In this document: piece by piece, positions 10,649-21,985 of the stretch
How positions within the stretch are numbered: the first letter of the stretch is position 1
Layout of the letters: each line of letters begins with the position of its first letter
The notes under the pieces: generated by a model
Databases searched by the model: none
Seen by the model: the letters and a program-made list of their open reading frames with translations, nothing else
Told to the model about the DNA's origin: nothing
Position numbers and translations under genes: made by a program
Assembly: GCA_028386065.3 (NCBI GenBank)
Contig: JAKUCV010003210.1
Location: 45,543 to 109,542, forward strand
Direction: 5' to 3'
Length of the DNA stretch: 64,000 nucleotides
Origin: Turnera subulata
Taxonomy: Eukaryota > Streptophyta > Magnoliopsida > Malpighiales > Passifloraceae

Positions 10649-13600
10649 CTAAAGCCAATCATACATGTATCTAATACCAATGGACGCAGCATGACCATCA
10701 TGCTTCTGCTGTGTGAGCGGCTTAGTCAATGGATCTGCTACATTGTTCTCCGAAGGAACTCTGCACAGTCTGACATCGCCTCTATCTATGATCTCTCTAA
10801 TAAGATGATAGCGTCGGAGTATATGTTTGGATCTCTGGTGGTATCTCGGTTCCTGAGCCTGTGCGATTGTCCCATTGTTGTCACAATAGAGCTCAATCGG
10901 ACTCTCAATGCTCGAAACCACACCAAGTTCAGTTACGAACTTCTTGATCCAAACAGCCTCTTTCGCCGCATCTGAGGCAGCTATGTACTCAGCCTCGGTT
11001 GTAGAGTCGGCTACTGTCTCTTGCTTTGAACTCTTCCAGCAAACAGCCCCACCTCCAAGACAAAACACATAACCTGACTGCGATCTAAAATCATCCCTAT
11101 CGGTTTGGAAGCTAGCATCGGTGTAACCCTTTACAACGAGCTCATCCACGCTTCCGTAAACCAGGAATGCATCCTTAGTCCTTCTCAAGTACTTAAGGAT
11201 GTTCTTTACCGCTGTCCAGTGACACTCACCGGGATCAGCTTGGTATCTGCTTGTGACACTCAAAGCATAAGCGACATCCGGTCTAGTACATAACATGGCA
11301 TACATGATAGATCCTATTGCCGAAGCATAAGGAATCTTACTCATCCGCTCTCTCTCCTTAGATGTACTAGGACATTGATTCTTTGAGAGAGATATGCCAT
11401 GTGACAAGGGCAAGAACCCTTTCTTGGAATCTTACATGCTAAACCTCTTTAGCACCTTGTCAATATACGTACTTTGACTTAGCCCGAGAAGCCTTTTGGA
11501 TCTATCTCTATAGATCTTTATACCTAACACATAGGCAGCTTCTCCTAAGTCCTTCATTGAGAAATTCTTTTCTAACCAAGTCTTTACAGACTGTAGTGTC
11601 AGAATGTCATTCCCAATGAGCAAGATGTCGTCAACATACAACAACAAGAAAACAATGGTGCTCCCACTAACCTTCTTGTAAACACATGGTTCATCTTCGT
11701 TCTTGATGAAACCAAACTCTTTGATTACATCATTAAAACGAAGATTTCAACTCCTAGAAGCTTGCTTCAATCTATAAATGGATCTCTGCAACTTGCATAC
11801 CATATTGGCATTCTCTGGATTGACAAAACCTTCAGGCTGTGTCATGTACACATCCTCTAAAAGATTCCCGTTTAGGAAGGCGGTTTTGACATCTATTTGT
11901 CATATCTCATAATCATAGTATGCCGTTATAGCCAATAGAATCCGGATGGATTTAACCATGGCAACCGGTGAGAAAGTTTCATCATAGTCAATACCATGAA
12001 CTTGCTTGAAACCTTTCACAACCAATCGCCCTTTATAGGTAATCACATTACCATCCATGTCGGTCTTTCTCTTAAAGACCCATTTGCACCCAATGGGTTT
12101 TACCCCTTCGGGTGGATCAACCAAGGTCCATACCTTGTTTTCGTACATGGATTCCATTTCCGAATTCATGGCCTCTAGCCACTTCTAAGAGTCCGGACCC
12201 GTAATGGCCTGCTGATAGGAAGTGGGCTCATCCTCATCTATGAGCATCACGTCTCCAGCATGAGTCATGAGAAATCCATATCTCTCAGGCTCATACCGAG
12301 TCCTATCCGACCTACGTGGTCCATGTGTTACAGGCACAAGAATCTCATCCACAACTTCTTGTGGTTCCTGCCCTTGTTCCATCTCAGCCTCTATCTCTCG
12401 AACTTCTTCGAGTTCTACTTTCCTCCCACTGATTCTTCTAGAAATAAATTCCCTTTCTAGAAAAATAGCAGTCCGAGCCACAAACACTTTGTGCTCTAAA
12501 GGATTATAGAAATAATACCCTTTCGTTTCCTTAGGGTATCCTACAAAGAGGCACTTGTCGGATTTAGGGCCGAGTTTATCCGAAGCTTCACGTCTTACGT
12601 AAGCCTCACAACCCCAAATTCTCATAAAAGACAAATTGGGACGCTTCCCAGTCCATATCTCATATGGTGTCTTTTCGACCGATTTAGATGGAACACGGTT
12701 TAGTGTAAAAGCTGCACTCAATAATGCATGTCCCCAAAACGAAGGAGGAAGGTCAGCTTGACTCATCATCGAACGAACCATGTCCAACAAGGTTCTATTC
12801 CTCCTTTCGGATACACCATTCCATTGAGGCGTACCCGGCGGAGTGAGCTGTGATACTATACCACACTCCTTTAGATGATCAAGAAATTCTCGGCCTAAGT
12901 ATTCACCTCCTCGATCTGATCGAAGCATCTTAATACTTTTACCGAGTTGATTCTGTACTTCATTCTTGAATTCTTTGAACTTTTCAAAGGATTCTGACTT
13001 GTGTCTCATTAGATACACATAGCCATATCTACTGAAATCGTCAGTAAATGTAATGAAGTATGAAAAACCACCTCTAGCCTGTGTGGACATAGGTCCGCAT
13101 ACATCACTATGTATAAGACCTAATAAGTCCGATGCTCTCTCACCCTTACCGGTAAAAGGAGCCTTCGTCATTTTGCCTAACAAACACGACTCACACGTCT
13201 CAAATGATTCATAATCAAATGAGTCTAAAAGTCCATCTTTATGGAGTTTAGATATACGAGTCTCGTTTATATGGCCTAAACGACAATGCCAAAGGTACGT
13301 TTCATTGGAATCATTCGTTCTAACCTTCTTCGTGTTAACGTTATAGATTGCGGTTTCTAGGTTTAGAACATACAAACCATTGCTCAAATATGCACCACCA
13401 TAATATACATCATTGAAATAAATGGAACAACAATTGTCCTTTATTACAAATGAAAATCCTTTCTTGTCAAGACAAGATACAGAAATCAGATTCCTGCTAA
13501 TGGTTGGTACATAATAGCAATCGTCTAGTTCCAAAACTAAACCACTCGGTAAGGATAGATAGTAAGTTCCTACGGCTAATGCAGCAACTCTTGCTCCATT

Positions 13601-13879
13601 TCCCACACGTAGGTCTATCTTACCCTTAGCCAATCTCCTACTCTTTCTTAGTTCCTGCACATTTACACAAATGTGAGAACCACATCCGGTATCTAATACC
13701 CATGATGCAGAGATAGAGATATTCGCTTCTATAACGAACATACCTGAAGTGGAAGTCTCACTTCCCTTCTTCTTCTTCAACTCTTGAAGATAAACTGGGC
13801 AGTTCCGTCTCCAATGGCCAGACTTCTTGCAATGGAAGCATTCGCCTTCCTTTGCAATACCACCTTTAGGTTTCAGCAT
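10649..13879 (-). pseudogene. Copia-B pol (with zinc knuckle): protease, integrase, RT, RNase H
   Basis: Read from 13879 down. Order: zinc knuckle CFHCKKSGHWRRNC (intact CCHC), protease WVLDTGCGSHIC, GAG-pre-integrase LWHCRLGHINE ... CESCLLGKM, integrase with D (IHSDVCGPM), D (LRSDRGGEYLG) and E (WNGVSERRNRT), reverse transcriptase with LLYVDDILL, and RNase H with YTDASF, STTEAEYIA and YCDNNG. All parts share one frame; four stops interrupt it: TAG 12187-12185, TGA 11902-11900, TGA 11749-11747 and TAA 11434-11432. No frameshift is needed. The gag stop at 13882-13880 is immediately upstream. Confidence 0.9.
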
Positions 13880-14584
13880 TTATGAAGAAGATGCACCAAA
13901 CTTTTTGGTGGATTTCTTCATCTTAGCTTTACCCTTTCCTTTGCCACCTCCAAGCATCAATATGCTATTGGATTTACTTGCCTTCATTTGTTGCTCAGCT
14001 GTTCCCAACATGTTGAGCAACTCGGACAAGGACTTGTCAAGATGGTTCATATTGAAGTTCATGACAAATTGACCGTAGCTATCCGGCAACGATTGCAGGA
14101 CTAGGTCAACAGCCAATTCCTTCTGCAAAGGAAACCCTAGACCCTCAAGGCTTTCGATGTATCCAATCATCTTTAGCACATGAGGTCTGACGGGAGATGA
14201 TTCAGCCATTCTGCATTGGAACAATGCCTTAGAGGTCTCGTACCTCTCATGCCTTGCTTGCTCCTCAAAGAGCATCTTAAGGTGTTCGATCATATCGAAC
14301 GCCCCCATGTTCTCATGTTGCTTCTGAAGCTCAGAGTCCATGGTGACCAGCATTAGGCAAGCAATGTCCAATGCATCATCTAGATGCTTCTTGTAAGCAT
14401 CCCTTTCTGCCCTTGGTGCACTAGGCGCCGGTTCACTCGGAACGGGCCCTTCGAGGACATACAATTTCTTTTCTTGTTTGAGGACAATCCTCAAGTTACG
14501 ATACCATTTCAGGAAGTTATTCCCGTTTAACTTTTCCTTCTCAAGGACCGATCGCAGTGACAATGTGCTAGTGTTTTGTGCCAT
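13880..14584 (-). pseudogene. Copia-B gag (capsid part)
   Basis: 234 codons from ATG at 14584: LEKEKLNGNNFLKWYRNLRI, then the helical capsid-like core ending in a Lys/Gly-rich tail. The reading frame is clean until TAA at 13882-13880. That TAA is directly followed, in frame, by ATG and the zinc-knuckle region. Plant copia gag normally includes the zinc knuckle, so this stop splits capsid from nucleocapsid. It may be a nonsense mutation or a readthrough stop. Confidence 0.85.
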
Positions 14585-16047
14585 GGATACTCTACAACAA
14601 TGATCAACTCACACAAATAAGAGTCATGCATACAAATACATTTAACAAGGAATTCTATTAAATGTGCTCCTACTACATAAATCAAGACAATTATATAAGT
14701 AGGCCAAGATCCATATTTCACTACAACATATGTCAGCTTTGGCTGATCGCATATATCAATAGCTATTTAGGTAGACAACTCTTGTCAATTACATCTCATG
14801 TAACTCTTGGATAGTTGAGTGAACAACACTTTGTTCTAGTCTATCTCATAGACTTAGCTCAACTCCTTGCCTCTAAGTCCTTAATCCAATTAAGATGACC
14901 TAGTTAAGTTCAACACCACAATAAGCAGTTCCGATATTACAATTATCGCGTCGCACCTTGCTATGGCAAAACCTACCATTTGTTGATCGAAGCAATGATG
15001 AGTGCTTACCATAGAAGGCAACTAAGAACTTAATATTTTCATCAACATATAATTCCTACACATCACATGCTTGTTCTTGATAAATCATACATTGATGTCA
15101 TGTAAGTTTGAAAAGCAAAATACATGATAACATCGATGTTACCATTTGGAACATCGATGTTGTGACAATCAAATTGTCCCAACTCTTTGGTAGTAGCTCA
15201 ATAACATCGATGTTGGACATTACAACATCGATGTTGTGAGAACTCGAGCTCCAAACAATTTTGGCAGTAGCTCCATAACATCGATGTTGCACATTTAAAC
15301 ATCGATGTTGTGTGTAACTTGAACTCCAAAACTTTTGGCAGTAGCTCAATAACATCGATGTTGAACTTTCAACATCGATGTTGATGAGTTTCTGAAAAAT
15401 TCAAGTTTTGGCATTAGCATTTTAACATCGATGTTTAACATTTAAACATCAATGCTTGGGTTCTGGAACTCAAGAACATCGATGTTGAACATTACAACAT
15501 CGATGTTGTTGGTGCTCTGGAACTCAAACCAATTTGGCCGAGCTCAAATAACATCGATGTTTAACTCTTAAACATCGATGTTTTGAGAGTTCTGCCAAGG
15601 CCTCTTCATGTCAACATCGATGTTGATAACACAACATCGATGTTATTTTGATTCGGCCAAAACCAGCCTACTTGTAACATCGATGTTGTCCACACAACAT
15701 CGATGTTAATTCGGCTCGACAAAGGCTAATCAACACATGAACATCGATGTTAGTCCTACCAACATCGATGTTCTGGGCCTGCGGAACTTGAACTACAATC
15801 GTTCAAAACACAAACCGACACTCGGTTTTTCCTAGTCGAACTCTTTCGACTCACTGCCAAGAACTCCTTGATTGATATCACATACCAATCAAGTCCTCTT
15901 TGTCAAAACTCTTTTGACAAACACAAACATCAATACATATATCACATATACATAATTGAAAATAACATATCACATATGCCTAGCATGTTCTAGCTATATC
16001 ACATATAACATATGAACACACTAAAAATTTGGTTTAGGACTTCACAA
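14585..16047 (-). other. Copia-B untranslated leader between primer-binding site and gag
   Basis: About 1.46 kb without a credible frame. It is dominated at 15129-15772 by the palindrome array; the rest is plain AT-rich sequence. Confidence 0.75.
15129..15772. repeat. Palindrome array AACATCGATGTT, 20 sites in 10 pairs
   Basis: First site 15129-15140, last 15761-15772. Partners are separated by about 8-10 bp and pairs by about 40-60 bp. Nineteen sites match perfectly by eye; one (near 15447) reads AACATCAATGCT. Spacers share words such as GGCAGTAGCTC and GAACTC. This is the same motif and pairing as in the Copia-A LTRs, but here it lies in the leader upstream of gag. Confidence 0.92.
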
Positions 16048-16063
16048 GAAGCTCCGCTACCAC
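16048..16063 (-). other. Copia-B primer-binding site
   Basis: On minus, GTGGTAGCGGAGCTTC follows the LTR end. It shares the TGGTAGCGGAGC core with Copia-A. Confidence 0.75.
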
Positions 16064-18550
16064 TGTAAGTATCCGTTTCATGCAATTGACAATCAAAAGC
16101 ACAAAATACAACATGTATGCGCAGCGGAAATACCGGATACACATGGAGGATCCATGTGAAGGGAGCTAAACCGAATAACAATTTTTCATACCTGTAACGG
16201 TTGAGGTCTTTCACCCAACTGTAGAACCGAATCAGCTAGAGCCAGACAAAAGCCTCGCCCATCTACGGTATCCACACGAACCGCTGTAACCAGTTGAAGA
16301 ACGTCTCACGACTTCAACCCGAGCTCTCCCGAACTGGTGTGCTAGCAACAGGTTTCCGGGAGCTTTTGTGTGTGGTGTTTTTCTCTCAATTTTCAGACCA
16401 CTCAAGAACTCTTCTCAAGCTCTGAAAATTCTCTCAAGAACAAGTGTGTGTGAGGAAGAAGATGAGCAATAGTAATCTGATCACTCAACCCTCAAAGGCA
16501 TAATGCATTAGTGGAGTTAATGGCCAACATGGTGGTCCACTAAGCAACATGATTATGTCTCCACATAATCATATTTCCCACTAAGCATTATCAAAACAAC
16601 TCAGCATGTTTTGGTTCAAAAAATCTGACATTTAGTGAACCAAACCAGCCCAAAAATGACCCTGGTCCAACCGCGGTCCAACCACACCTTGGTTCAACCA
16701 TGGTCCAACCACGATTCAACCACCTGCTCGAATCAACTTCTGTATGTGTGTGACCCTGTAGGAACTTGTACGTTCGGCAATAATCGTAAAATCTCATTTT
16801 ACAATTATAAGCAAAGAGCGGCGTCTAGCAACACATCATTGCCACCTGAACGACAAGATCAATACTGATTCCACGTGCCTCGGAACATGTCATCGTCCCT
16901 TCGCCCCATTATCAAGATTAAACACGAGACATGGAATGTGTCATTCTCGTATATGTTTAATCTCGGTTTCTTGATCCTAGAGTTAACCGGTGAAACGGAT
17001 ACCAATGATATCATATATCATTATCCGAACATGGCCATGCATTTACGGTTCAACTCTATCAAGAAACACTCCGATAATATACCCGTTATATGGGTTGGAC
17101 GAATCCCCTCTGGATCATACAAAACCCACTACACACTCATCATATACCCAATGATTACCCTTACGTCTATCCAGTTACGGATGACCAGGAATAATATCAA
17201 AGCATATGACTCACATGTTGGGAACCTTGATGATCACAGGTCTAAGGACAATACATTATAAGAACCGCTATCGACAAAACATATAACGTTCCATGTAGCG
17301 TTCTTATGTGGGTCGGTCCAGTCCACAAGTTCTCTAACTTGTACCCGTATGTTGAATCCATATCACATATAAACTCTCAACATACGCTAGTCTTAATTTA
17401 TTATTACAACCCTTCCATAATAATAATCGACTAGGGACAATTTAAGAATATGAAAGGATTAATGTCACATTTCGTCCCTATGTTGCCCTCTCAAATTGAA
17501 ATTCGTCCTTGTGTTGAGTTTTGATTGGTTTTGATCCCTCAGTTGGTCAATTTTTTAAGGTTTTAGTCCTTTTTACCGATTTTACCCCTAAATTCAGGAC
17601 TTTACTATTCAAACCAGTTTACCAACTCAAAATTCGACCCAACTAACCGACCCAACCCGGAACCCAATAAAAAATCTCCAATAAATATATAACTCTACCT
17701 CCAAATATCAAAATTTTGGAAATCAATAAAAAAAAGTACTAAAATATTTTTTAAAATAAAAAATTATAAAGTAAATTATTTTTTAGTTTAAAAATTTTTA
17801 AAAATATAATTTTTTTTAGACAAGTATAGAAAAAGCTTACCACTCTAAATCGACTATGCCTTTTTGACTACTACTATAAGAGGACTTGTGTGGAGAAGAA
17901 AGAAGGGGAAAAAAAAAAGAACAAAAGTAGAGAAAAAAATTTAAATTTGCGAATTTTTATATTAAAAAATAAAAAGAAAAAAGAAAAAAACATGTGGAGA
18001 AGAAAGGTTTAAATTTTAAAATTTTTAAAACTTTAAAATAATTAGATTATAATTTTTTAATTTTTTTAAATTTTTTAAAAATAATTTTATTTATGATTTT
18101 TTAATTTTTTTAAAATTTTTAAAAAATAATTTTTATTTTTTTATGATTTTAAAATTTTTGATGTTGGGAGGTAGAGTTATTTTTTTATTGGAGATTTTTG
18201 AATAAGGTTCCGGGTTGGGTCGGTTAGTTAGGTCGAATTTCGGGTGGGTAAACTGGTTTGCACAGTAAAGTATTGAAATAGGGGTAAAATCGGTAAAAAG
18301 GACTGAAACCTTAAAAAATTGACCAACTGAGGGATCAAAACCAATCAAAACTCAACAAAAGGACGAATTTCAATTTGAGGAGGTAACACAGGGACGAAAT
18401 GTGACATTAATCCGAATATGAAATATTCTAGGGTTATAAGTATGTGCAAGCGTTTATCTCATAAACGATACTTATTGGAATAACCTTAATGTGTATACAT
18501 GACTCAAAATATACATCCATTGATTGGCTTTTGGGCATATTACACTAACA
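16064..18550 (-). repeat. Copia-B 5' LTR (right copy) carrying a MITE
   Basis: It matches the left LTR throughout apart from a 958-bp insertion at 17456-18413 plus its 10-bp target duplication. Removing these leaves about 1519 bp, against 1530 bp in the partner. The 128-codon plus-strand frame at 16875-17261 has a twin in the other LTR (9927-10313); see rejected items. Confidence 0.93.
17456..18413. mobile_element. Mutator-like foldback MITE, 958 bp
   Basis: It starts GGATTAATGTCACATTTCG and ends in the exact reverse complement. The inverted arms extend about 280 bp (17456-17740 and 18130-18413) with few mismatches and leave an AT-rich core of about 390 bp. The 10-bp direct repeat GAATATGAAA flanks it (17446-17455 and 18414-18423), and the other LTR of Copia-B shows the single-copy empty site. 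Long arms and a 9-11 bp duplication fit the MULE superfamily. There is no transposase. Confidence 0.9.
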
Positions 18551-19814
18551 ATTTTCACCTATGGCACACCTTGACATAATCAGATTGCTCTTGGCTATTT
18601 CTGCTCAAAACAAATGGAAAGTGTTCCATCTAGATGTGAAATCTGCATTTCTGAATAGGATTCTGGAAGAAGAAGTCCACATTGAGCAACCTACTGGTTT
18701 TATTGTGGAAGGGAAGGAAGATTATGTTTACAGGTTTAAAAAAGCACTATATGGACTAAAACAAGCTCCAAGAGCTTGGTACAGTCGTATGGATTGCTAC
18801 TTGGTGTGTCAAGGATTCAAAAGAAGTGAAAGTGAAGCAACCTTATACGTGAAAGGGAACTCTTGTGATAATTTGATCATAGTCTCCATCTATGTTGATG
18901 ATATGCTAGTTACCGGAGCTGATCATGACAAAATTTTAGTCTTCAAAACTGAAATGGAGAAAGAGTTTGAGATGTCTGATTTGGGATTGATGCAATATTT
19001 TCTTGGAATGGAAGTGAAGCAGTGGAGTGAAGAAATTGTGATCTTACAGGAAAAATATGCTGAAGGAATCCTAAAGAAGTTCAAAATGGATTCCTGTAAC
19101 ACTGTAGCAACTCCTCTCATTTAGAATACAAAACTTTCAAAAAATGAATCTGAAGAAGGAGCTGAAGAGAGCATTTACAGGAGTTGTGTAGGGAGTTTGT
19201 TGTATTTGACAGCAACATGCCCTGACTTGCTATTTGCAACAAATTTGCTGTCCAGGTATCTTCATTCTCCTAAGCAGAGTCATGCAATTGTGATGAAGAG
19301 AGTGCTTAGGTATGTGAAAGGCACTACCAACATTGGCCTGCATTATAGTTCAATCAAGGATGCTAAATTGAAGGTTTTCAGTGATAGTGATTGGGCTGGT
19401 AGTGCTGATGACTTGAAGAGCACAACTGGATATGTGTTCCTGCTAGGCTCTAGTGCATTTGCTTGGTGTTCAATGAAGCAAAGTGTTGTGGCACATTCTA
19501 CTGCTGAAGCAGCATACTTGGCAGCAGCATCCACTGTGAATCATGTCATTTGGTTCAGGAAAATCATGTCTGATCTCAAAATGGAGCAAGAAGAGCGAAT
19601 GGAATTATTCTGTGATAATCAATCTGCCATTGCCATGATAAGGAATCCAATTGATCATGGAAGAACAAAGCATTTCAAGATCAAGTATCATGTGATTCGT
19701 GAAGCTGAAAGTGAAGGAGAAGTTCAGGTGTTGCATTGTTGTTCAGTGGAACAATTGGCGGACCTGTTTACTAAGCCACTTCCAAGGAACAGGTTTGAAA
19801 TTCTGAGAAGGTAA
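18551..19814 (+). pseudogene. Copia-A pol part 2: reverse transcriptase and RNase H
   Basis: Continuation of the split gene: HLDIIRLLLAIS, WKVFHLDVKSAFLN, YGLKQAPRAWYSRM, catalytic IYVDDMLVTG, then GLMQYFLGMEV. TAG at 19122 breaks the frame. The same frame goes on to RNase H (FSDSDWAG, STAEAAYLA, LFCDNQSAI, NPIDHGRTKHFKIKYH) and ends at 19814 after the usual QLADLFTKPLPRNRF tail. No frameshift is needed in this part. Confidence 0.9.
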
Positions 19815-19837
19815 TTGAATATGAAGAGCAACTTGAT

Positions 19838-19847
19838 CATGGGGGAG
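19838..19847 (+). other. Copia-A polypurine tract
   Basis: CATGGGGGAG directly precedes the TGTCAGTAG start of the 3' LTR, the standard plus-strand priming position. Confidence 0.75.
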
Positions 19848-20597
19848 TGTCAGTAGTGTGATCAAGTTGCTACTGAGTTTGGTTTTTTTAGCTTATTTCC
19901 AGAATAATTGCAAGTGTGCAAGTTGTGTGTGTCTTTTGGTTATTGTAATGTTTTCTTTGTTATCTGATCATGCTTGGGATGCCTCATGTTCAGCAAACCA
20001 AGAAGATCAGCTTAGTCGATTGTGGGTCTCCATGCTGCACTTGCTGTATGGGCTAGGGGTATGGTGCAGCAAGCTGCATGCAACTTGGCCTATATATTTG
20101 AATGTTGTAATCTGAATTCAATCAAGGAAAAACGTGTGTTTTTTACTTTGTTGTGTGTCCTTTGACTTGTTCACTAAGTATTCAAGACAAGAGATTGAGA
20201 GTTTAGAGAGAAAACCAATAAAACAGTAACAAAAAAACCAGCTTTGTGAGTTCTGCAATTTTTCCAGCAAACATCGATGTTCCAAGTTAAAACATCGATG
20301 TTCCAAGTTAAAACATCGATGTTCTTGAGCTTTGCCAACTAATTTAAAGTTCCAGAATTCTCAAACGTCAATGTTCCAAGATTAAACATCGATGCTATAA
20401 GAGTTCTGCCAAGTAGATTGAAGTTCCAGAATTTTCAAATATCGATGTTCCAAAATTAAACATCGATGTTCTAAGAGTTCTGCAAAATTGTTTGAAGTTC
20501 CAGATTCTCAAAACATCGATGTTCAAAGTTAAAGATCGATGTTCTTGAGCTCTGTCAAAGTAATTTGAAATTCCATTTCTCAGAAACAAAACCAACA
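19848..20597 (+). repeat. Copia-A 3' LTR, with 9 palindrome sites
   Basis: 750 bp, TGTCAG...CAACA. A TATA-like motif is near 20090. Palindrome sites start at 20270, 20291, 20312, 20364, 20385, 20438, 20459, 20512 and 20532; four carry mutations. There is one more site than in the 5' LTR because the AACATCGATGTTCCAAGTTA unit is repeated at 20270-20323. Confidence 0.92.
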
Positions 20598-20682
20598 GTT
20601 TATACCAAGAAATTTACGGTGCAGAGATCATCATTCAAGCCAACATGGCATTGTTTTTTTAGTATATTCGGTAACACTCTTC

Positions 20683-21260
20683 TCAGTGATTGTCTACACC
20701 AATAATATCCTCAATTAGGTTGCCAATTGTATTGCAAGAAGATCCACTCTCTTCCAAAGCCCTCTGGCTATATTCTCTCATTCATCTAAGAGCTCCATCC
20801 TCTCCTCCTCACTATGGTCCATTAAGGACCTTATTCCCCTCTCTATCTCACTGCATCCACACTGACCGCCTGATGCTGGTCTGAACTCCTGTAATCCAAC
20901 TAGATTTCCACATCAAAAGCAATGAACTGCTGCTCAGCATATAGAGGCCACGCACCAATTGAGACCTCATGCCATATTGCCTCAAGCACTGAATTCCACC
21001 CGCAATGCGACACAAACCCACCAATGGATGGGTGGCCAAGCACTTCCACCTGGGGTCCCCATCCAGTCACTCTTCCAACATCAACCGTACGATCCAAGAA
21101 CCCATCAGGCAAACACTTCTTGGTGATCACAAAACTCTGTGGGTGATCCTATCCTATGCTTCTCCTCCTCCATTGGAGGTCCCCGGAGAGACCACGAGAA
21201 TCAGTGCCCGCGCGCTGTGTTCCAATGCGTAGACTATCTCCTTCACCTGTTCTACATAGT
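20683..21260 (-). pseudogene. UDP-glycosyltransferase (family 1) pseudogene fragment
   Basis: The plant PSPG box that binds the UDP-sugar is plain on minus: [20 protein letters not shown] followed by [20 protein letters not shown] and AEQQ. Upstream, QVKEIVYALEHSARAL matches the usual VKEIAxGLE stretch. Downstream the C-terminal helices appear (EYSQRALEESGSSCNTIGNL) and end at TGA 20685-20683. At least two frameshifts and stops separate these pieces. Everything N-terminal of the acceptor-side linker is missing. The enzyme family glycosylates small molecules in the cytosol. Confidence 0.75.
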
Positions 21261-21289
21261 AAAAACAGAAGAGATGAGGTCATGGCCTT

Positions 21290-21870
21290 GCTGGGAGCAT
21301 TGAATAAATGATTGCATCTTTCCTTGGAGTTATGGCTTAGCTAGTCTTTGAGCTGACTAATTAGACTTGGAACTCGTTCAAAATTCCAAATCCCATGTAG
21401 ATATACAAAGGAGAGCACTGTGTCGACTTTGCTGGTATGTCTATTTGAAAGTCTTGCATAGTTTCTTAGTTTCTTTGATTATCAATAAGAATTATCAACT
21501 AAGCAAGACTTTGCTCTCAAGGCAAAGTCTATGCCATCAATTGGCAAGGTTGAATCAAGAGAACTCGAAAATGCAAAGAAAGTGGAGGAGAAAGACGACA
21601 CTTTTTTTGGGGATAAATCGAATGAGATGAAAAGAAAAGAAAAAGAAAGGAAACAAATGTAGGTTTTGTCCAAGTGGTAATTCGGGTTTGATCCCTTCCT
21701 TCTGTTGGAAGACAGTAATCACTATTGGTGCCCCTAAAGACCATAAAATCACATAGTGGAATAACATACGAAGCACTGATATATATGGAACCAAGAATAC
21801 TTTATTGATGAACAGTATTATTATTGAAGTAGAAATCAGGCAGACAGAATTATAAGAGAAGACAACAACA
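21290..21870. repeat. Local duplication, copy 1
   Basis: The sequence from CTTGCTGGGAGCATTG through GACTTGGAACTCGTT, a GAATCAAGAGAA block, and an end matching ACTTTATTGATGAACAGTA is repeated in order at about 22340-23070. No gene is recognised in it. Confidence 0.65.
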
Positions 21871-21985
21871 GGACATATAATTAGTTAAACTTCCATGAAG
21901 CAAGCCTTGCAAGACCAACTCCAAACTGAAACTGATTATGTTTACCTAAAAATTATGGCATAAAACAGCCTGGAGGAATGAGGGG

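Larger units (their letters stand above)
9105..18550 (-). mobile_element. Copia-B: Ty1/copia LTR retrotransposon nested in Copia-A
   Basis: Opposite orientation to Copia-A. Both LTRs run TGTAA/GTATCCG to CACTAACA on the plus strand. The 5-bp direct repeat ATTTT lies outside (9100-9104 and 18551-18555). It interrupts the Copia-A reverse-transcriptase region between the conserved LEIF and the following Ser-Pro, so the target gene reads on at 18551. The LTRs are far more alike than those of Copia-A, fitting its younger age. Gag-pol is one frame broken only by stops. Confidence 0.95.
5590..20597 (+). mobile_element. Copia-A: Ty1/copia LTR retrotransposon, split by Copia-B
   Basis: Two LTRs (5590-6329 and 19848-20597) flank a primer-binding site, gag, protease, integrase, reverse transcriptase and RNase H in copia order, and a polypurine tract. 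The 5-bp direct repeat GTTTA lies immediately outside (5585-5589 and 20598-20602). About 9.4 kb of the span is the inserted Copia-B. Frameshifts and stops in gag and pol, and LTRs that differ at many positions, show an old inactive copy. Confidence 0.93.

Noticed and set aside
15129..15772. Regularly spaced short repeats resembling a CRISPR array
   Set aside because: Units are 12-bp palindromes in pairs with similar, not unique, spacers, inside the leader of a plant retrotransposon. No cas genes; plant nuclear context.
20848..21039. Separate small gene on minus
   Set aside because: It is an out-of-frame reading of the glycosyltransferase pseudogene.
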